From Symbiodinium natans (lineage: Eukaryota; Sar; Dinophyceae; Suessiales; Symbiodiniaceae): 64,000 nucleotides of DNA. A program made the position numbers and the translations under genes. This document shows, piece by piece, positions 12,261 to 25,470 of the stretch (the stretch's first letter is position 1; every line of letters starts with the position of its first letter). The stretch covers positions 232,501-296,500 of the forward strand of contig CAJNDS010002554.1 of the NCBI GenBank assembly GCA_905221605.1, given 5' to 3'. Under the pieces are notes generated by a model. It ran no database searches, was not told where the DNA came from, and saw nothing but the letters and a program-made list of their open reading frames with translations.

Positions 12261-15200
12261 AGGTGGGCCCTTGGGACATTTTATATTTCCCCTTATTGGG
12301 TTTGAGAGGATCACATTCGGGGATATGTTTCAGAGGGGTGTTAAGGGCCATCCAAGGCAAGGATTTCGGGAATGAGGGGGTACCTTGCATCCCTATACCC
12401 TCCTGTTTTCTAGGGGCTCTTTAAATTCATTGCCACGTACTAGAGTATACTCCTTAAACCCTAAACTCTAAACTCTACAACGTTTTCTCCCTACGCCCTA
12501 GAAAGCTTCCGCTAGCTACTTCAACATGTGCAATTCAGGTGCTTGATCGGGGGTTTGGGGGTTCGGGACTTGAAAAACAGACCTTTTTGGAAGAAATGCA
12601 CTTTCTCTAGTCTGGCAGGGAGCGTCTGGGCCTCAGATTTCCAGACAGCCCTATATTCTGTGCCCTAATGCCCAAAACCCTCATGCCCTGCACGAACCCG
12701 ACTTGTTGATTTCAAACTGTCGGATTTGTGGTTTCAAGTTTCAAGTTTCAGCTGGAATGTGCAGGCGACGGTAAGTTTAGAGTCTAGAGTTTAGAGTTTA
12801 GAGTTTAGAGTTTAGGGTTTAGGGTTGGGTTTAGAGTGTTGTTTTGAAGCATTCAGGAAGTCGGAGAGTGTGGGCTGCCCGCTCAGGCAGTACCGCCGTG
12901 AGCGCCTGCAGCCAAGGACGCCCGGAAAAGACCCCAAACCCTTTAGGGTTTAGGGTTTTAGGGTTTAGGGTTTAGGGTTTAGGGTTTAGGGTTTAGGGTT
13001 TAGGGTTAAGCCTTAAACCGTAAGCGCTAAATCCTAAACCCTAAGCACTACAGCCCCACACGCTCCTCCAGCCCGATAACCTTGAACCTCGAAAGCTCTC
13101 CCTTTAACACCTGCAGCCTAAACCCCGAAAGTCCGAGTTTAGGGTTTAGGGTTTAGGGTTTAGGGTTTAGGGTTTAGGGTTTAGGGTCTAGGGTTTAGGG
13201 TTTAGGGTTTAGGGTAACCCCACTCCACTTGAAACCTCAAAACTCCTGAACCCCTGCGTCCTGCTCCCCGCTGTGAGCCCCCCTACCCAACCCCCCAAAC
13301 CTCAACTCCCCTTAAACCCTAAACCCTAAATCCTGAACCCTAAGCCCTAAGCCCTAAGCCCTAAACCCTAAACCCTAAACCCTAAACCCTAAACCCTAAA
13401 CCCTAAACCCTAAACCCTAACCAGCTTCGACCTGTCAGGAGGATCCCAGCCTCCCGAAACCCCAAAAGCCCCAGCCTAAACGGGGTTTCGGGTTTGGGGT
13501 TTAGAGTTCAGGGTTTACGGTTTAGGGTGTAGGGTGCAGGGTCAAGGGTTTAGGATTTAGGGTTCCGGGTCTACGGTTGGGGTTTAGGTTTAGGGTGCTT
13601 GTGTCTCAATCCCGTGAAGATGCCAACTTATTGTTAGTTTTTTTTGGGGGGGGGTTATTGCTTTAGGGCTTCAAGGCTTCAGGGTAAAGTGGGTTGAGGG
13701 TTGAGGGTTTCGGGGGTTTCGTGTGTTGCTTCCGTAGTTGCAGGTTCACTGTGGATAGCTTTTGCCCTAGACACTAAACCCTATATAAACCCTAAACCCG
13801 AAACCCTAACCGCTCTTGGGTTCCGTGAAGCCGTGGAATCGTGCACGCGAGGGTCACCTCGTACTGGTACATGGGCCTTGCTTCTTTTGGAGTTCAGTTT
13901 CAGGGTTTTGGGGCGTCCTCACCCTTAAACCCTCAGCGTTGTAGCCCGAAGCGCTATGAGCCCCGAACTCGAACCTTCCCCTCCTCTCAGCTATAGCCTT
14001 GTTTCGAATTAATCAAGATGTATATTTATACAAACCCAAGGGAATTTCAGGATTTTTTCTTTTTGTATACAGATATACAGCCAAGGGAATTTTAGGAATT
14101 GTTTATCTATATTTATACTCATTTCAACCCCAGGGAATATTGATTTTTTTTTATGTGAAGGTTCTAAGGGGGTAAAGCCAGCACTCGGAATGCACGCCCT
14201 AACCCCTAAACCCTAAACCCTAGTGCCGTTTCTTCGGCCGACAGGCCGGAAGTGGAAGTGGGCTCTTTGGCTCCTCCGGGCCACCAACTCAGCTCCATGT
14301 TTGACGTGGGTATGTATGAAGAGACGAAAAGGTTGGGGTTTAGGGTTTAGGGTTTAGGGTTTAGGGTTTAGGGTTTAGGGTTCATCAGGGTGATCTTCAT
14401 ACCTTGTATGTGTATCCATTTCCCATGTTCTATGATAGGCCTGCGATCATCGCGTTGCAGTGTCTTACAACACGAATTAACAACGTAAGGTGATATCCCT
14501 GAACCCTCAAACCTAAACACAAAGCGCCCACACACGCAGACAGCCTATCGACATAGGGGTGCGGCTTTACAACTTGGGCTTACGCACGTCACAGCAGCCA
14601 CGGACTCGAGTGAAATCTCCCACCTCCAGCCATCAGCCAAGTTGTGGCCGATAGGGTGTAGGGGCTTAGGGTTTAGGGTATACGGTATACGGTTTGCGGG
14701 CTTATGTGGGGTTCGGGGGTTCTGGGTTTTAGGGGCCCTTAGCGCTTCAACTTTTTGAGGTTTCTGGGCTGGTTGAGGATCCGATATAAACCGGCTTAAG
14801 GAAAGAGCAGGCGCCTGGTTGCTGGAACAACCTAGGAATCAAGCTTTCGGGCTTTGCGGTCAATCTAGATGTTCTCCCCACACGATTCGCATCTACTTTC
14901 ACACAGGCCTTTTTCAGCCAATTTGGCGGAAACAAGGTTTCCGAACACCAGGTACAATCCGGGGCCTAGAAACGCGATTTCAACAAGTCATGCGAAAAAG
15001 CCAAGAAACGTGCGCGATGCATCGTTCGCGCTCAGGGTCCACAGGTCCCCAATTCCTAAACCCTAAACCCCAATTCCTAAACCCTAAACCCCTAACCCAA
15101 ACCCCAACCCCGAAACCCCTAAACCCTAAACCCTAAACCCTAAACCCTAAACCCTAAGCCCTAAAAAGCCCTCCGAGCCCTACCAGTCCGGCGCAGGCAG

Positions 15201-15688
15201 CGCAGCCTTTCGCCCTGGATGCTTCCTGGCTTAGATGGCTGGGTCGCTGGGAAGCTTCGGGTCCTGCGTGGGGGGGGCATGTCTGGCTTTCTTCTTGTGG
15301 GGGAATTAAATCCAAAAAAATAAAGGGACCCCCTAAATCAAGGAAAGCTACTAAAAAACAACCACCCTGATGACTTATATGCTGAGTACACCTGTCGGTG
15401 AAGCGCCCTGGCCCTGCATGGTGGGGCGGGAGTCCGGTAACACTAAACCCTAACCCTAAACCCTACTCCCTAAGTCCCTAAGCCCTAAACCCTAAGCCCT
15501 ACGCCCTAAGCCCTAAGCCCGAAAGCCCTAAGCCCTAAGCCCTACGCCCTAAGCCTGAGTCATGTGAACCCCCCTGGAGCGGACCTCTTCGAGCACTACC
15601 GGGTTTAGGGTTTAGGGTTCCGGGTTTAGGGTTTAGGGTGAGTTTGACATCTTGAAGCCAAATGTTGTTAACTATCTGAACCAACCCT
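12261..15688. repeat. Mosaic of telomere-like arrays and spacers
   Basis: TTTAGGG arrays are at 12943-13003, 13138-13213 and 14336-14383. CCCTAAA arrays are at 13313-13424 and 15053-15163. At 14020-14155 an AT-rich unit carrying CCMAGGGAAT recurs three times at about 60-bp spacing. Spacers at 14384-14660 and 14720-15050 are unique. A frame at 14819-15136 ends in repeat-encoded residues. No gene is recognised. Confidence 0.8.
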
Positions 15689-15787
15689 ACCCACCTACCT
15701 CCCTACCTCCCTACCTCCCTACCTCCCTACCTCCCTACCTCCCTGCCTCCCTACCTCCCTACCTCCCTACCTACCTACCTACCTACA
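15689..15787 (+). repeat. CCCTACCT octamer microsatellite
   Basis: About twelve tandem octamers (CTACCTCC register), ending in CTACCTAC and then ACACAC. It is an 8-bp relative of the neighbouring 7-bp telomeric motif in composition and lies directly between two telomere-like territories. Confidence 0.9.
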
Positions 15788-16840
15788 CACACACCCTACA
15801 AACCCTGAACTACCCTGAGCCCAAAATTTCCCCCGAGACGGCCCGGCCCCAGCTTGCCTAAAAGCCCTAACACTTCCCTAGAATCCTACCCCTAACCCCA
15901 AACCCCAAACCCTAAACCCCAAACCCTAAACCCTAAACCCTCCACCCTCCACCCCTAAACCCTAAACCCTCAACCCTAAACCCTCATCCCCAGCCTCGCC
16001 AGGCCACCTTACGTGGAGGGTCTGGTTTCGGCATCCACTTAGGTTGGGGTTTAGGGGTTTGGGGTTCAGGGTTTAGGCTTTAGGCTTTGGGCTTTGGGCT
16101 TTCGGCATGTGCTTAGGTTTCTGTGTCGTGTTGAGGGTGCAGGGTTTGGTTTCGGCCTTTTGCTTAGGTTCGGGTGTTTGGGGTTTAGAGCCCTCCGTTG
16201 CCAGCAACATTGTGCCCCAAGGACACGTAAGTGTAGCTTATCCTGCCGATGGCTCTCACGCTTCTCACAGCGGCGGTGCTTGGCGTGGCTGCCTCTTCCG
16301 GCTGTGTCGGTGATGACTGCTCTGTGAAGGAGGCGGAGGTTAGGGCTTAGGGCTTAGGGCTTGGGGCTTAGAGCTGAGGGCTCAGGGCTTCGGGATGAGG
16401 AGGGCTTAGGGCTTGAGGCTTGGGGCTTCGGGTTTAGGGGGGGGGGGATTTGCGGGGGTTAGTGCCCCGCACTACGGTGAACAGGGAGAAGGGCACTGGC
16501 ACGCCTATTCTTACACGATGCTAGGCATCTATCATCAACCATTTGCTTAAGCTTAAGAGCCCCCCAATCAGCCAAGACAATAATCCTTGTATTGCTTTTC
16601 TTAGGAAGGACATTTGGTCTTTTCTTCTAAACCCTAAACCCTAAACCCTAAACCCTGAATACTAAACCCTAGACCCTAAACCCTTTCGTCCGAAGTTCCT
16701 CGACTCATCCTTCGCAGTGCCGTAGCTCTGGATGCCTCGGTCCGAGCAGGATGGTTCGATCCTTCTCCAACATCGGCGCAAGGAGGTCGACTTGCCAGAC
16801 AAAGGCGGGGGGAGTGCGCGCGAGTGTGCGTGTGTGTGTG
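15788..16840. repeat. Telomere-like mosaic with unique spacers
   Basis: CCCTAAA and CCCCAAA variants lie at 15890-15990, then degenerate TTTGGGC/CTTAGGG stretches at 16040-16110 and 16340-16450. A 170-bp spacer at 16110-16340 is open in two frames but shows no recognisable domain. A spacer at 16450-16625 and a GTGTGCGTGTG tract at about 16818-16840 complete the block. Confidence 0.75.
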
Positions 16841-17118
16841 AGCCCTAAGCCCTAAACCCGCAAACCCTAAACCCTAGACCAAAACCCTAAACTCTAAGCT
16901 CTAAACCCTAAACCCTAAACCCGAAACCCTAAACCCTAAACCCTAAACTCTAAACTCTAAACCCTAAACCCTAAACCCTAAACCCGAAACCCTAAACCCT
17001 AAACCCTAAACCCTAAACCCTAAACCCTAAACCCTAAACCCTAAACCCTAAACCCTAAACCCTAAACCCTAAACCCTAACCCCTAACCCCTAACCCTAAA
17101 CCCTAAACCCTAAACCCT
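16841..17118 (-). repeat. Long CCCTAAA array with variant subarrays
   Basis: Almost 280 bp of the 7-mer with clusters of CTCTAAA, CCCGAAA and CCCCTAA variants in small homogeneous groups. Such clustering indicates local tandem spread of mutated units rather than fresh telomerase synthesis throughout. Confidence 0.95.
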
Positions 17119-17190
17119 TTCCTGCCCACAGGGATGGCCTTCGAAGGCGGCGGCTTCAAGGCGCACGCGGCGCACACCGGGGCCGCTTGG

Positions 17191-17290
17191 TAGGGTTTAG
17201 GGTTTAGGGTTTAGGGTTTAGGGTTTAGGGTTTAGGGGTTTAGGGGTTTAGGGGTTTAGGGGTTTAGGGGTTTAGGGGTTTAGGGGTTAG
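17191..17290 (+). repeat. TTTAGGG array passing into TTTAGGGG 8-mers
   Basis: About six 7-mers are followed by about seven units carrying one extra G. The change of unit length is abrupt and the 8-mer block is homogeneous. Confidence 0.95.
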
Positions 17291-17567
17291 GTGTTTTTAG
17301 GGTTTCAGGATTTTAGGGTTTTAGGGTTTTAGGGTTTGGGGTTAGGGTTCTGTCAGAGTTCAGGGTTTAGGAGCTTGTATAGGGTTTGGAGCTTCGGGTT
17401 TATTGTTTAGGGTGTCCAGGGATTGGGGTTGAGGAGCGTTCCGAGTTAAGGTTTAGGGTTTAGGGTTTAGGGTTTAGGGTTTAGGGTTTAGGGTTTAGGG
17501 TTTTGGGCTACCAGGGTTTGTAGGTTTATCCTTTCATTGTAGAGCTGTAAGGCATGCATGATCATGA
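17291..17567. repeat. Degenerate telomere-like sequence and spacer
   Basis: It carries TTTTAGGG 8-mers at about 17305-17335, then a spacer, then a TTTAGGG array at 17450-17504. Non-coding. Confidence 0.8.
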
Positions 17568-17857
17568 ATAGGGGCCCAAAAACCCAGGGTTTAGGGTTTA
17601 GGGTTTAGGGTTTGGGTGTTTAGGGTTTAGGGGGTTAGGGTTTAGGGTTTAGGGTTTAGGGTTTAGGGTTTAGGGTTTAGGGTTTAGGGTTTAGGGTTTA
17701 GGGTTTAGGGTTTAGGGTTTAGGGTTTAGGGTTTAGGGTTTAGGGTTTAGGGTTTAGGGTTTAGGGACATAAACATGATCATTCCACAAAGAGGGTTTTC
17801 CAGAATCCCCTTATAGGCCATGATCCTTTTGTTTATGTTGTTTTTGGGCCCCTACAT
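17568..17857. mobile_element. Candidate element with telomeric array inside, family F
   Basis: The inverted ends TAGGGGCCCAAAAAC (about 17569-17583) and GTTTTTGGGCCCCTA (about 17840-17854) match over 15 bp. ATGATCAT/CATGATCATT motifs lie nearby. A TTTAGGG array at 17586-17766 (about 25 units, interrupted near its start) lies entirely between them. Either a small palindromic element received a telomeric insertion, or the array is part of the element. Confidence 0.55.
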
Positions 17858-20800
17858 AAATTCCATACCATGAAAAGAAGAATATCAATGTGTTGAACTC
17901 GCCTCTGTCTGTGCAGCAACAAAACAAAGTAGTAAGCATAGTTCCTCAAGAGGGGCTATAGGTTCTGCAGGGCAGAAGGTGGTGTCAATTATGGGTATGT
18001 TAAGGGGGTTCTTGATAACCAACAAACCGAGACCTTGTAAACCCTACAACTTAAACCCTATAAAACCTAGAGGCTGTCAAGCGCGGAGTCCTAGTCACTC
18101 CCCCAACCCCAAACATTAAAACCCTACACCCCTAAACCCCTAAGCCTCTAGACCCTAAACCCCTCAACCCTAAACCCCTAAACCCCTAAACCCCAAAACC
18201 CCCCCCCCCCCCCCCCTAAACCCCCCCAACCCCCCCCCGCAAACCCTAAACCCTAACCTAAACCCTGAACCCCAAACCCTAAACCCTAAACCCCGTTGTC
18301 TTCCCCAAGGTTATGTCCGGGCTGCTGGGCGCCTTTTATAAGGCAGCAAGTTCAGCTCCGGCAGGATTAGGGATGAGGGTTTAGGGTTTAGGGTTTAGGG
18401 ACTGGGTTCGGGGTTTTAGGGGTTCGAGAGTCAGGGATAGGTTTCAGAGGGTTCAGGATTTAGGCATGTAGGGTTGAGGGTTCAGCGTTGTAGGTTGCAG
18501 GGAATTTCTCAGTTTAGGGGTGAGGGGTTGGGGTTCGGGATCCTAAACCCTAAACCCTAAACCCTAAACCCTTAGGGGTCAGGGCTCAGGGGTTCATGGT
18601 GTGAACCAGCAAGCTGAGACTCTTCACTTCCAACCATGCTCACACAACTCGGGGACCCTACGTGCAAGCAAAGAGCTGGAGTAGAAGTCAGCACTGCTAG
18701 GGTTTAGGGTTTAGGGTTTAGGGTTTAGGGTTTAGGGTTTAGGGTTTAGGGTTTATAGGGTTTAGGGCCTAGCGCCTCAGCAACTTGTCCTCACGTGTTT
18801 CCGGCCTAAGGCACACAAAAGAAAGCAAACAATGGAGCCGACTGTGGATATGTCATTCCGGTCAGAGATTTCCGGGGCTAGGTTTTCGGGCTTCCATGTG
18901 GAACGAACCTTCCCGTACCCTAAACCATAAACCCTAAACCTTAAACCTTAATCCCTAACCCTAAACCCTAAACCCTAACACACACTCACCATGCACACCC
19001 TTACTCTCTCACTTACACTTTCACTTTCCCTCTCGCTCTGTTTGTTGAGGAAACCCACGGGAAGATTTAAAATGTACACACATTGCCCTGATTATCGCCT
19101 AGGGGAGAATAGCTTGGGATGTTCCCACTTACGCTGGCAGTGCTTTGTAGGGAGTAGAGTACCCCCCCTGTTATAATTCCTATGAAGGACTGTTCGTATC
19201 AGGGGGAACATCCCAAAGTACAGCCGAAAACCCGACATCCTAAACCCTAAACCCTAAACCCTAAACCCTAAACCCTAAACCTTAAGCCCTGAATCCCAAA
19301 CCCTCAACTGAGGAGCCTAAACTAAACCTCTGTCTTTAAGGCCTGCCCTCAGCTCCACAGCCTTACTAAAGCCCCCGGAACCCCCAAACCCTATGAAGCC
19401 CAAAACCTTAAAAGGTGTAGGGTTTAGGGTTTAGGGTGATCACCCTAAACCCTAAACCCTAAACCCTAAACCCTAAAGCCCCAGAGACCTGGCAAGAAGG
19501 CATCGGCGGAGAGCGGCGAGGAGCCCAACTTGAAGAAGATGATGAGGAATGTCAAGGCAAGGGGCAACTGATCAGCCCTGAGCCCCTCAGAGTTTTAAAC
19601 CCTAAACCCTAAACCCTAAACCCTAAACCCTAAACCCTAAACCCTAAACCCTAAACCCTAAACCCTAAACCCTAAACCCTAAACCCTAAACCCTAAACCC
19701 TAACCCCTAACCCCTAAACCTAAACCCTAAACCCTAAACCCTGAGCCCCTTAGGGTTTTATGTAGGGCAGGGCTTCGGGCTTAGGGTGTAGGGTTGACGA
19801 AAAACCCAAACACCAAACCTTGAACCCTAAGAACCCAAACCTATCAGCCTAAATCGTCCCAGAAAATATATATAGACGTATACAAAAATGCGCCATATAA
19901 TATATATATATATACACATATACATAAAGAGAGAGAGAGAGAGAGGGACCACATGATGTTGAGTTTTTTGAGTGTTTGGCAAGTAACAAAGAAAGTGAAT
20001 AAACAAGATAGCTAAAGACACATATGAACATTGCATTCATCGTACTTTGCACGTGCGATTGAAAAGAACTTTCTGCGACAAATGTTTTTTGAAGTCATGT
20101 TTCTTGTGTTTGGGCGATAGCAGCCGCGCGCGAGCATCGACCAGAGCGGACCATTTTCTTGCACAGCGCCGTGGAGCAGTCGAAGCAGTGTGGACAAATT
20201 GTTGTATGATGTGATATCTTTTTTTGTCGAGCTGTCATATACTTACATGGTACTTATATCGTGCTTTGCAATATCTTGTTGGCTGTGTATTGGTTTCTGG
20301 TCTTGAGACGCTACATTGACTGGCAAAGTTTAAAGGTTATAACAATGTGTGAAGTACTGTACAACTCATCTAGTGTGTTACAATATCTTGCTGGCTATGC
20401 ATTGATTGATCTTGAGACATTACATTGAGATATAAGAGGTACCTCAGATACTCTTGGTTTGGATTTGTTTCCTTTTATTTTAGCAGTTCGGAATGGTAGG
20501 ATCAAGTGTTTGGTTTACTTTATACTGTTGGTGCGGCTTTCTGTACTACATTCTGAATGGGTTTGTATGTAAGTAGAAACATGAACGGAGGAAGAGGGTT
20601 TCTGGGCTTCAGAGTGTTGGGGTCCAGGGTTTGGGGGGAGCAGGGTTCTAGGGTTTTAGGCTTTATAGTGCTGGGGCTTCGGTTCAGCCCCCGTACAGTC
20701 ATGGTTTGGACATATGTCCTTACGCACCCTAAACCCTAAACCCTAAACCCTAAACCCTAAACCCTAAACCCTAAACGATGTCGCAAGGAGAGCATTTTTG

Positions 20801-22577
20801 CATGCCCGCCTTGTGGCACCCTACCTGAGCATGGTGTTTTTGTTGAGAGACATTGTCCTGAAGCCCTAAACCCTAAACCCTAAACCCTAGGGTGTAGGTA
20901 TCGATTCTGAGCGGCTTGGTCTCGGGTTGATGATGTAGGGCTACGCATTGGTCTTGAAATGGGGTTTACAGACTCCAAATAGTACGACTCCCTTAGAGTA
21001 AGGACCCCAAGAAGGTACCCCTAATTGCGGAAGCCCCCAAATGTAAACCCTGACGCCCCAAACCTGACCAAAAAAACCTTAAACCCCACCTTAAACCTAA
21101 ACCCTAAACCCTCAACCCTAAACCCTGAACCCCTTAAGCCCTGCGGAGGCCATCGCGTCGAACAGCGGGGGCACATGGTTCATATCCCAGCCGCTTTGCT
21201 CGTGGAATCGGTTGAGGTTAGGGCTTGGGGTTTAGGATTTCGCTTTTGTGGGAGTGAGTTTATGGTTGGCCTAAACCCTAAACCCTAAACCCCAAACCCC
21301 AAACCCTAAACCCTAAACCCTAAACCCTTTCAGGCATCAGCTTGAACCAGCTGGTGAATGTGGGATCACCGAACAGTTCTTTCTTAGCAAACGAACCCTC
21401 AGGCCGATCTTGGGTTTAGGGTTTAGGGTTTAGGGTTTAGGGTTTAGGGTTTAGGGTTTAGGGTTTAGGGTTTAGGGCTAGTAAATACTGGAATGCCCAG
21501 TAGTGCCTTCTAGGGGCTAGGTGCCCTTAGAACCTTTACTTGCCCTTGGCTACCAAACAGCTTAGACTACTTGGCCTCAACATTCCATGCAAGCAGCTGG
21601 GGCATCTTGAAGTTTGGCGCCCAGGTGGTTTATGTAGGATTTAGGGTTTAGGGTTTGGGGTTTAGGGTTTAGGGGTTTAGGGTTCAGGGTTTAGGGCCCA
21701 AAGGTTTCCCTGAGTGTTCTCCGAATGTGGCACTTATGTTACCTTAAGGATCTTCAACCCCGGAATTACGGCCTTCATTTTGCTTTGGGCAGTTTTGCAT
21801 ACCCAACTCTTGTCATGCTATGAAGCACGTTTTTTCCCGAGTGACACAATGGATGTTTTCCTGTTACCCAGAGAGTGCACCGCCAAAGTACTGCAGAGTA
21901 CATCCATCGTTACATGTTGCATTGTGCCGCACGCTTCCTATCCCGCAACCCCCTTCGTGTTTCGTTTCCTTCGCTGCCTCCGGTTTGGAGTGCACGAGGG
22001 CAGTCCATGCCTGAACTCCCAAACACTAAACCCGAAACCCCTCTAAACCCTAAACCCTAAACCTTAAACCCTAAACCCTAAACCCCAAACCCTAAACCCA
22101 ATCTGGGGTTATAGGGTCTGGGGCTGGAGTGTTCCCGAAGAACTCGTTGCCTAAAAATTCTGAAGTTTTTTTCGGCTCAAGGAATGGCGAAAGTGTCTGA
22201 TGTTCGCATCTACTGGACCCGAAACCCCGAAACCCGAAACCCTAAACCCTAAACCCTAAACCCTAAACCCTAAACCCTAAACCCTAAACCCTAAACCCTA
22301 AACCCTAAACCCCACTCCTCAGCCCCAAACTGTGCCGCAGTAAGGCCCTGTACGAGCTACAAGCCCAATAAGCCTTCTACACCCTCCGATTGAAGCTTTT
22401 GCAAACCGAAAAAAAACCTCCCAAAAACCTATGATCATAAACCCCCAAGTAGTAGACATAGAATATTCAGTTTTATTCATCCAAGCATATGCAGTACATA
22501 CATATGTATATATATATATATATACATATGTATATACACATACATAGAGAGTCTAAACCCGAACCAATCACAAGATG
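17858..22577. repeat. Mosaic of telomere-like arrays, microsatellites and spacers
   Basis: Major arrays are TTTAGGG at 18699-18757 and 21413-21476, and CCCTAAA at 19246-19290, 19595-19742, 20729-20777 and 22216-22313. C-rich runs lie at 18198-18238. A TA tract followed by GA repeats is at 19866-19946. A TATG/AT tract is at 22495-22550. The longest array-poor stretch, 19800-20725, is unique AT-richer sequence containing two copies of an ACAATATCTTG-type segment (about 20269 and 20380). Frames at 21714-22046 are open but unrecognised. I find no supportable gene. Confidence 0.8.
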
Positions 22578-22685
22578 CCCTAAACCCTAAACCCTAAACC
22601 CTAAACCCTAAACCCTAAACCCTAAACCCTAAACCCTAAACCCTAAACCCTAAACCCTAAACCCTAAACCTAAACCCTAAACCCT
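22578..22685 (-). repeat. CCCTAAA array, about 15 units
   Basis: A near-perfect array with one unit lacking a C near the right end. Confidence 0.95.
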
Positions 22686-23653
22686 TTGTAGGCTGGTCTA
22701 CTCACCCTCCTTTCTCACCCTGATTGAGACCATTGCGGCGAACCCGGCTCAGGCGAACAAGCAGTACAAGGCACTCGCAGGGCGAAGAAGCCCTAAACCC
22801 TAAACCCTAAACCCCAAACCCTAAACCCTAAACCCTAAACCCTTGACTTTTCTTCAGGAAAGCTTCAAGCACAGTCGCCCCAGATGTTTTTTCAAAAGAT
22901 GCGGCCAGTCGCTTTCCCAAAAAAACAGCATCTTTGGAAGGTCGAGTCAGGCTGGAAGACGACCTTTGTCAGTTTGTCTCTGTGTGCGTGTGCGTGTGCG
23001 TGTGCGTGCGCATGTTTTCTTCTGGCAGAGTGCCTCAGAGTGCAGTAGAACATCCCATTCGCTTTCCTTAGGGCTTCACTTCAGTCCCGTTGACAACCCT
23101 AAACCCTAAACCCTAAAGCCTTAACTCTGAGCACTAACAATGAATCGGCAAATGTCGCGAGCCAAGGGGGCCTTAAAAGGATATCCGCTCGGAAGCCGAA
23201 GGTTACATGGGGCCTCAGTGCTGGGAGGTTTAGGGTTTAGGGTTTAGGGTTTAGGGTTTAGGGTTCAAGGTTCAGGGTTTGGGGTTTCGGGTTTTGGGAG
23301 GGACTCGAAGGTCAAATCCTCAAGAGGCTATCGGGTCTGGGGCCTTGCGGGTTTCAGGGTTCGAAGGTTTGGGGTTTAGGTTTTAGGGACCGAAGGGTTT
23401 AGGGTTTAGGGTTTAGGGTTTAGGCTTTAGGGTTTAGGGTTTAGGGTTTAGGGTTTAGGGTGTTGCAGGAGGGATGGATCGAGCGCTTCCTGGGGGCCGT
23501 TACGGGTGCTGATGCAGGCTTGGAGCTTGCCAAATGTAGGCCTAAACCCTAAACCCTAAACCCTCAACCCTAAACCCTAAACCCTAAACCCTAAACCCTA
23601 AACCAAAGTCACGACATAGGACCGACTTGGACAAGGCAACTTCTTGGAGTAGA
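22686..23653. repeat. Telomere-like mosaic with a TGTGCG tract
   Basis: CCCTAAA lies at 22794-22842, a TGTGCG microsatellite at 22979-23011, and TTTAGGG at 23228-23262 and 23395-23460. A 267-nt open frame (22843-23109) includes the microsatellite and ends in the repeat, so I do not call it a gene. Confidence 0.75.
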
Positions 23654-23790
23654 TTCATGGGCCCTTCATGTGGTCCCTTACCTCCTTTACAGGGTTCTGA
23701 TGTATGGGCCCCCTTGGTTTTTTTCGATAAGGGGTATAGAGGGGGTATAGAGGGGGTATACTTGTATTGGCCCATAGAAGGGACCATGCC
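23654..23790. mobile_element. MITE-like family B, copy 1
   Basis: It contains the family core TGGTCCCTTACCTCCTTT followed by AGGGTTCTGATGTATGGGCC, with GGCCCAT at the right side in inverse orientation to the left CATGGGCCC. Three GGGGTATAGA units lie between. The other copies are at 25471-25702 and 32876-33008. Confidence 0.6.
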
Positions 23791-25470
23791 TAAACCCTAA
23801 ACCCTAAACCCGAAGAGACAGGCCCTATTGGGGTACATGGACTGGGCCTCTGTGAGAATCTATGGCATCGGGTCAAAAGGGGTTTAGGGTTTAGGGTTTA
23901 GGGTTTAGGGTTTACTAGACCCCGCAACAAGCCCTAGACCTAAAACTGACGATGTCTCGAGCACGCAATCTATGTGGAGTAGTGGTTTCAGTACTCGTAT
24001 CCGCAAACGGACATATCATATTCCACGCTACCCAGGCAGCAGTGGAGTGCCTATCTCATGGCAGCAGGGCATATCTCAATGTAGACTTTCACCTCATGCA
24101 AGGGTTTAGGGTTTAGGGTTTAGGGTGTAGGGTTCAGGGTTTAGGGTTTAGGGTTTAGGGCCTTCTGCCCTGCCTCCGGTCTCCTGAGCCCAGAGATTGA
24201 CCTAGGTTGGCCCTTGGGATAGATTATGTTTAGGAATATTTCTGAGAGGGTTTCAAGGCCATCCTAGTGACTGTATGGGTTTAGGGTTTAGGGTTTAGAG
24301 TTTAGGGTTCAGGGTTTAGGGTTTAGGGTTTAAGGTTCAGGGTTTAGGGTTTGGGGTTTACCCATTTGGGTTGTCTTTCCCCCGATACAAGCTGAGGGGG
24401 TTTTCTAGTCCCAAGCAGCCGTGCCATCTAAGCGCCTGGAAGACCCAGCGCAAAACAGATATAGGGCTCGACCTGCACAGGGGGTATCCCCAAATTCTCC
24501 ATCGATTTCCTGGAACCTGGAACCCTAAACCCTAAACCCTAAACCCTAAACCCTAAACCCTAAACCCTAAACCCTAAACCCTAAACCCTAAACCCTAAAC
24601 CCTAAACCCTACTTCGATTCCTGGAGAGGTATACCTTCGGTAGGTTTGCTGGGCTGGGGGCATGATGTCAGCCATCCGCGTATTTCTGTGCCGGCCAAGC
24701 CCACCAACTGGCTTCTTGGCTAAGGGGCATGTGGGGTTTAGGGTTTAGGGTTTAGGGTTTAGGGTTTAGGGTTTAGGGTTTAGGGTTTAGGATGCACAAA
24801 CAGGCTGAGGAGGCATGTGACACTTGGGGCTTATATCGGGCTTAAGCGGGGTTTTGGGTTTTGGGCTTTGGGTGATTCTAGGGTTTAGGGCTATCATAGG
24901 TCATTACAAGCCTTCGTCGCTATGATGGGGTAGGGTGATGGAGGGGCTTGTAGTGTGTAAGTGGGCGTACTTTTGTCGTAGACTCAAGCTCTGGTACTTG
25001 TGGGTGTCTTGGTATTACTGTTTTTTGATGTAAGAATCCCAACGGAAGCCCTAAACCCAAAGCCCAAAGTCCTAAACCCTTGTCTTGAAGGTACCTCTAT
25101 CTTTTTGGGGACTGGGGGAGGTTGGGGATTTGTCCCGGTGTCGTATAGCGGCCCCCCTGAAAATCAAAAACGCACGCCGACGTTGCTTAAGGATTAGTTT
25201 TTATAGGGTTTAGGGTTGATGTTTTTTTGGGGGGACGGGACTTTTGAACAATTACGCGAATTTCCCCACTGCCTATCCCACTGAGGACAACCACAGGGCC
25301 TTGCCTCTTCGTGGACAACAATAGAGACCCGGCACTGCCTCGTAGGGTGCAGGGTTTAGGGTTTAGGGTTTAGGGCTTAGGGCTAAGGGCTGAGGGCTTC
25401 TACCAAGAAGGCGAGCATGCATGCCCTACATATGAAGAAGCAGCTGCCGATGCTTTTGGTCTAAGGTTTG
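23791..25470. repeat. Telomere-like mosaic
   Basis: TTTAGGG lies at 23880-23913, 24100-24160, 24275-24358 and 24733-24791, and CCCTAAA at 24531-24611. Spacers of 50-300 bp have no recognisable genes. Confidence 0.8.

Noticed and set aside
22171-22182. TTCGGCTCAAG as a spliced-leader relic
   Set aside because: Only eight bases match and the upstream bases do not resemble the leader.
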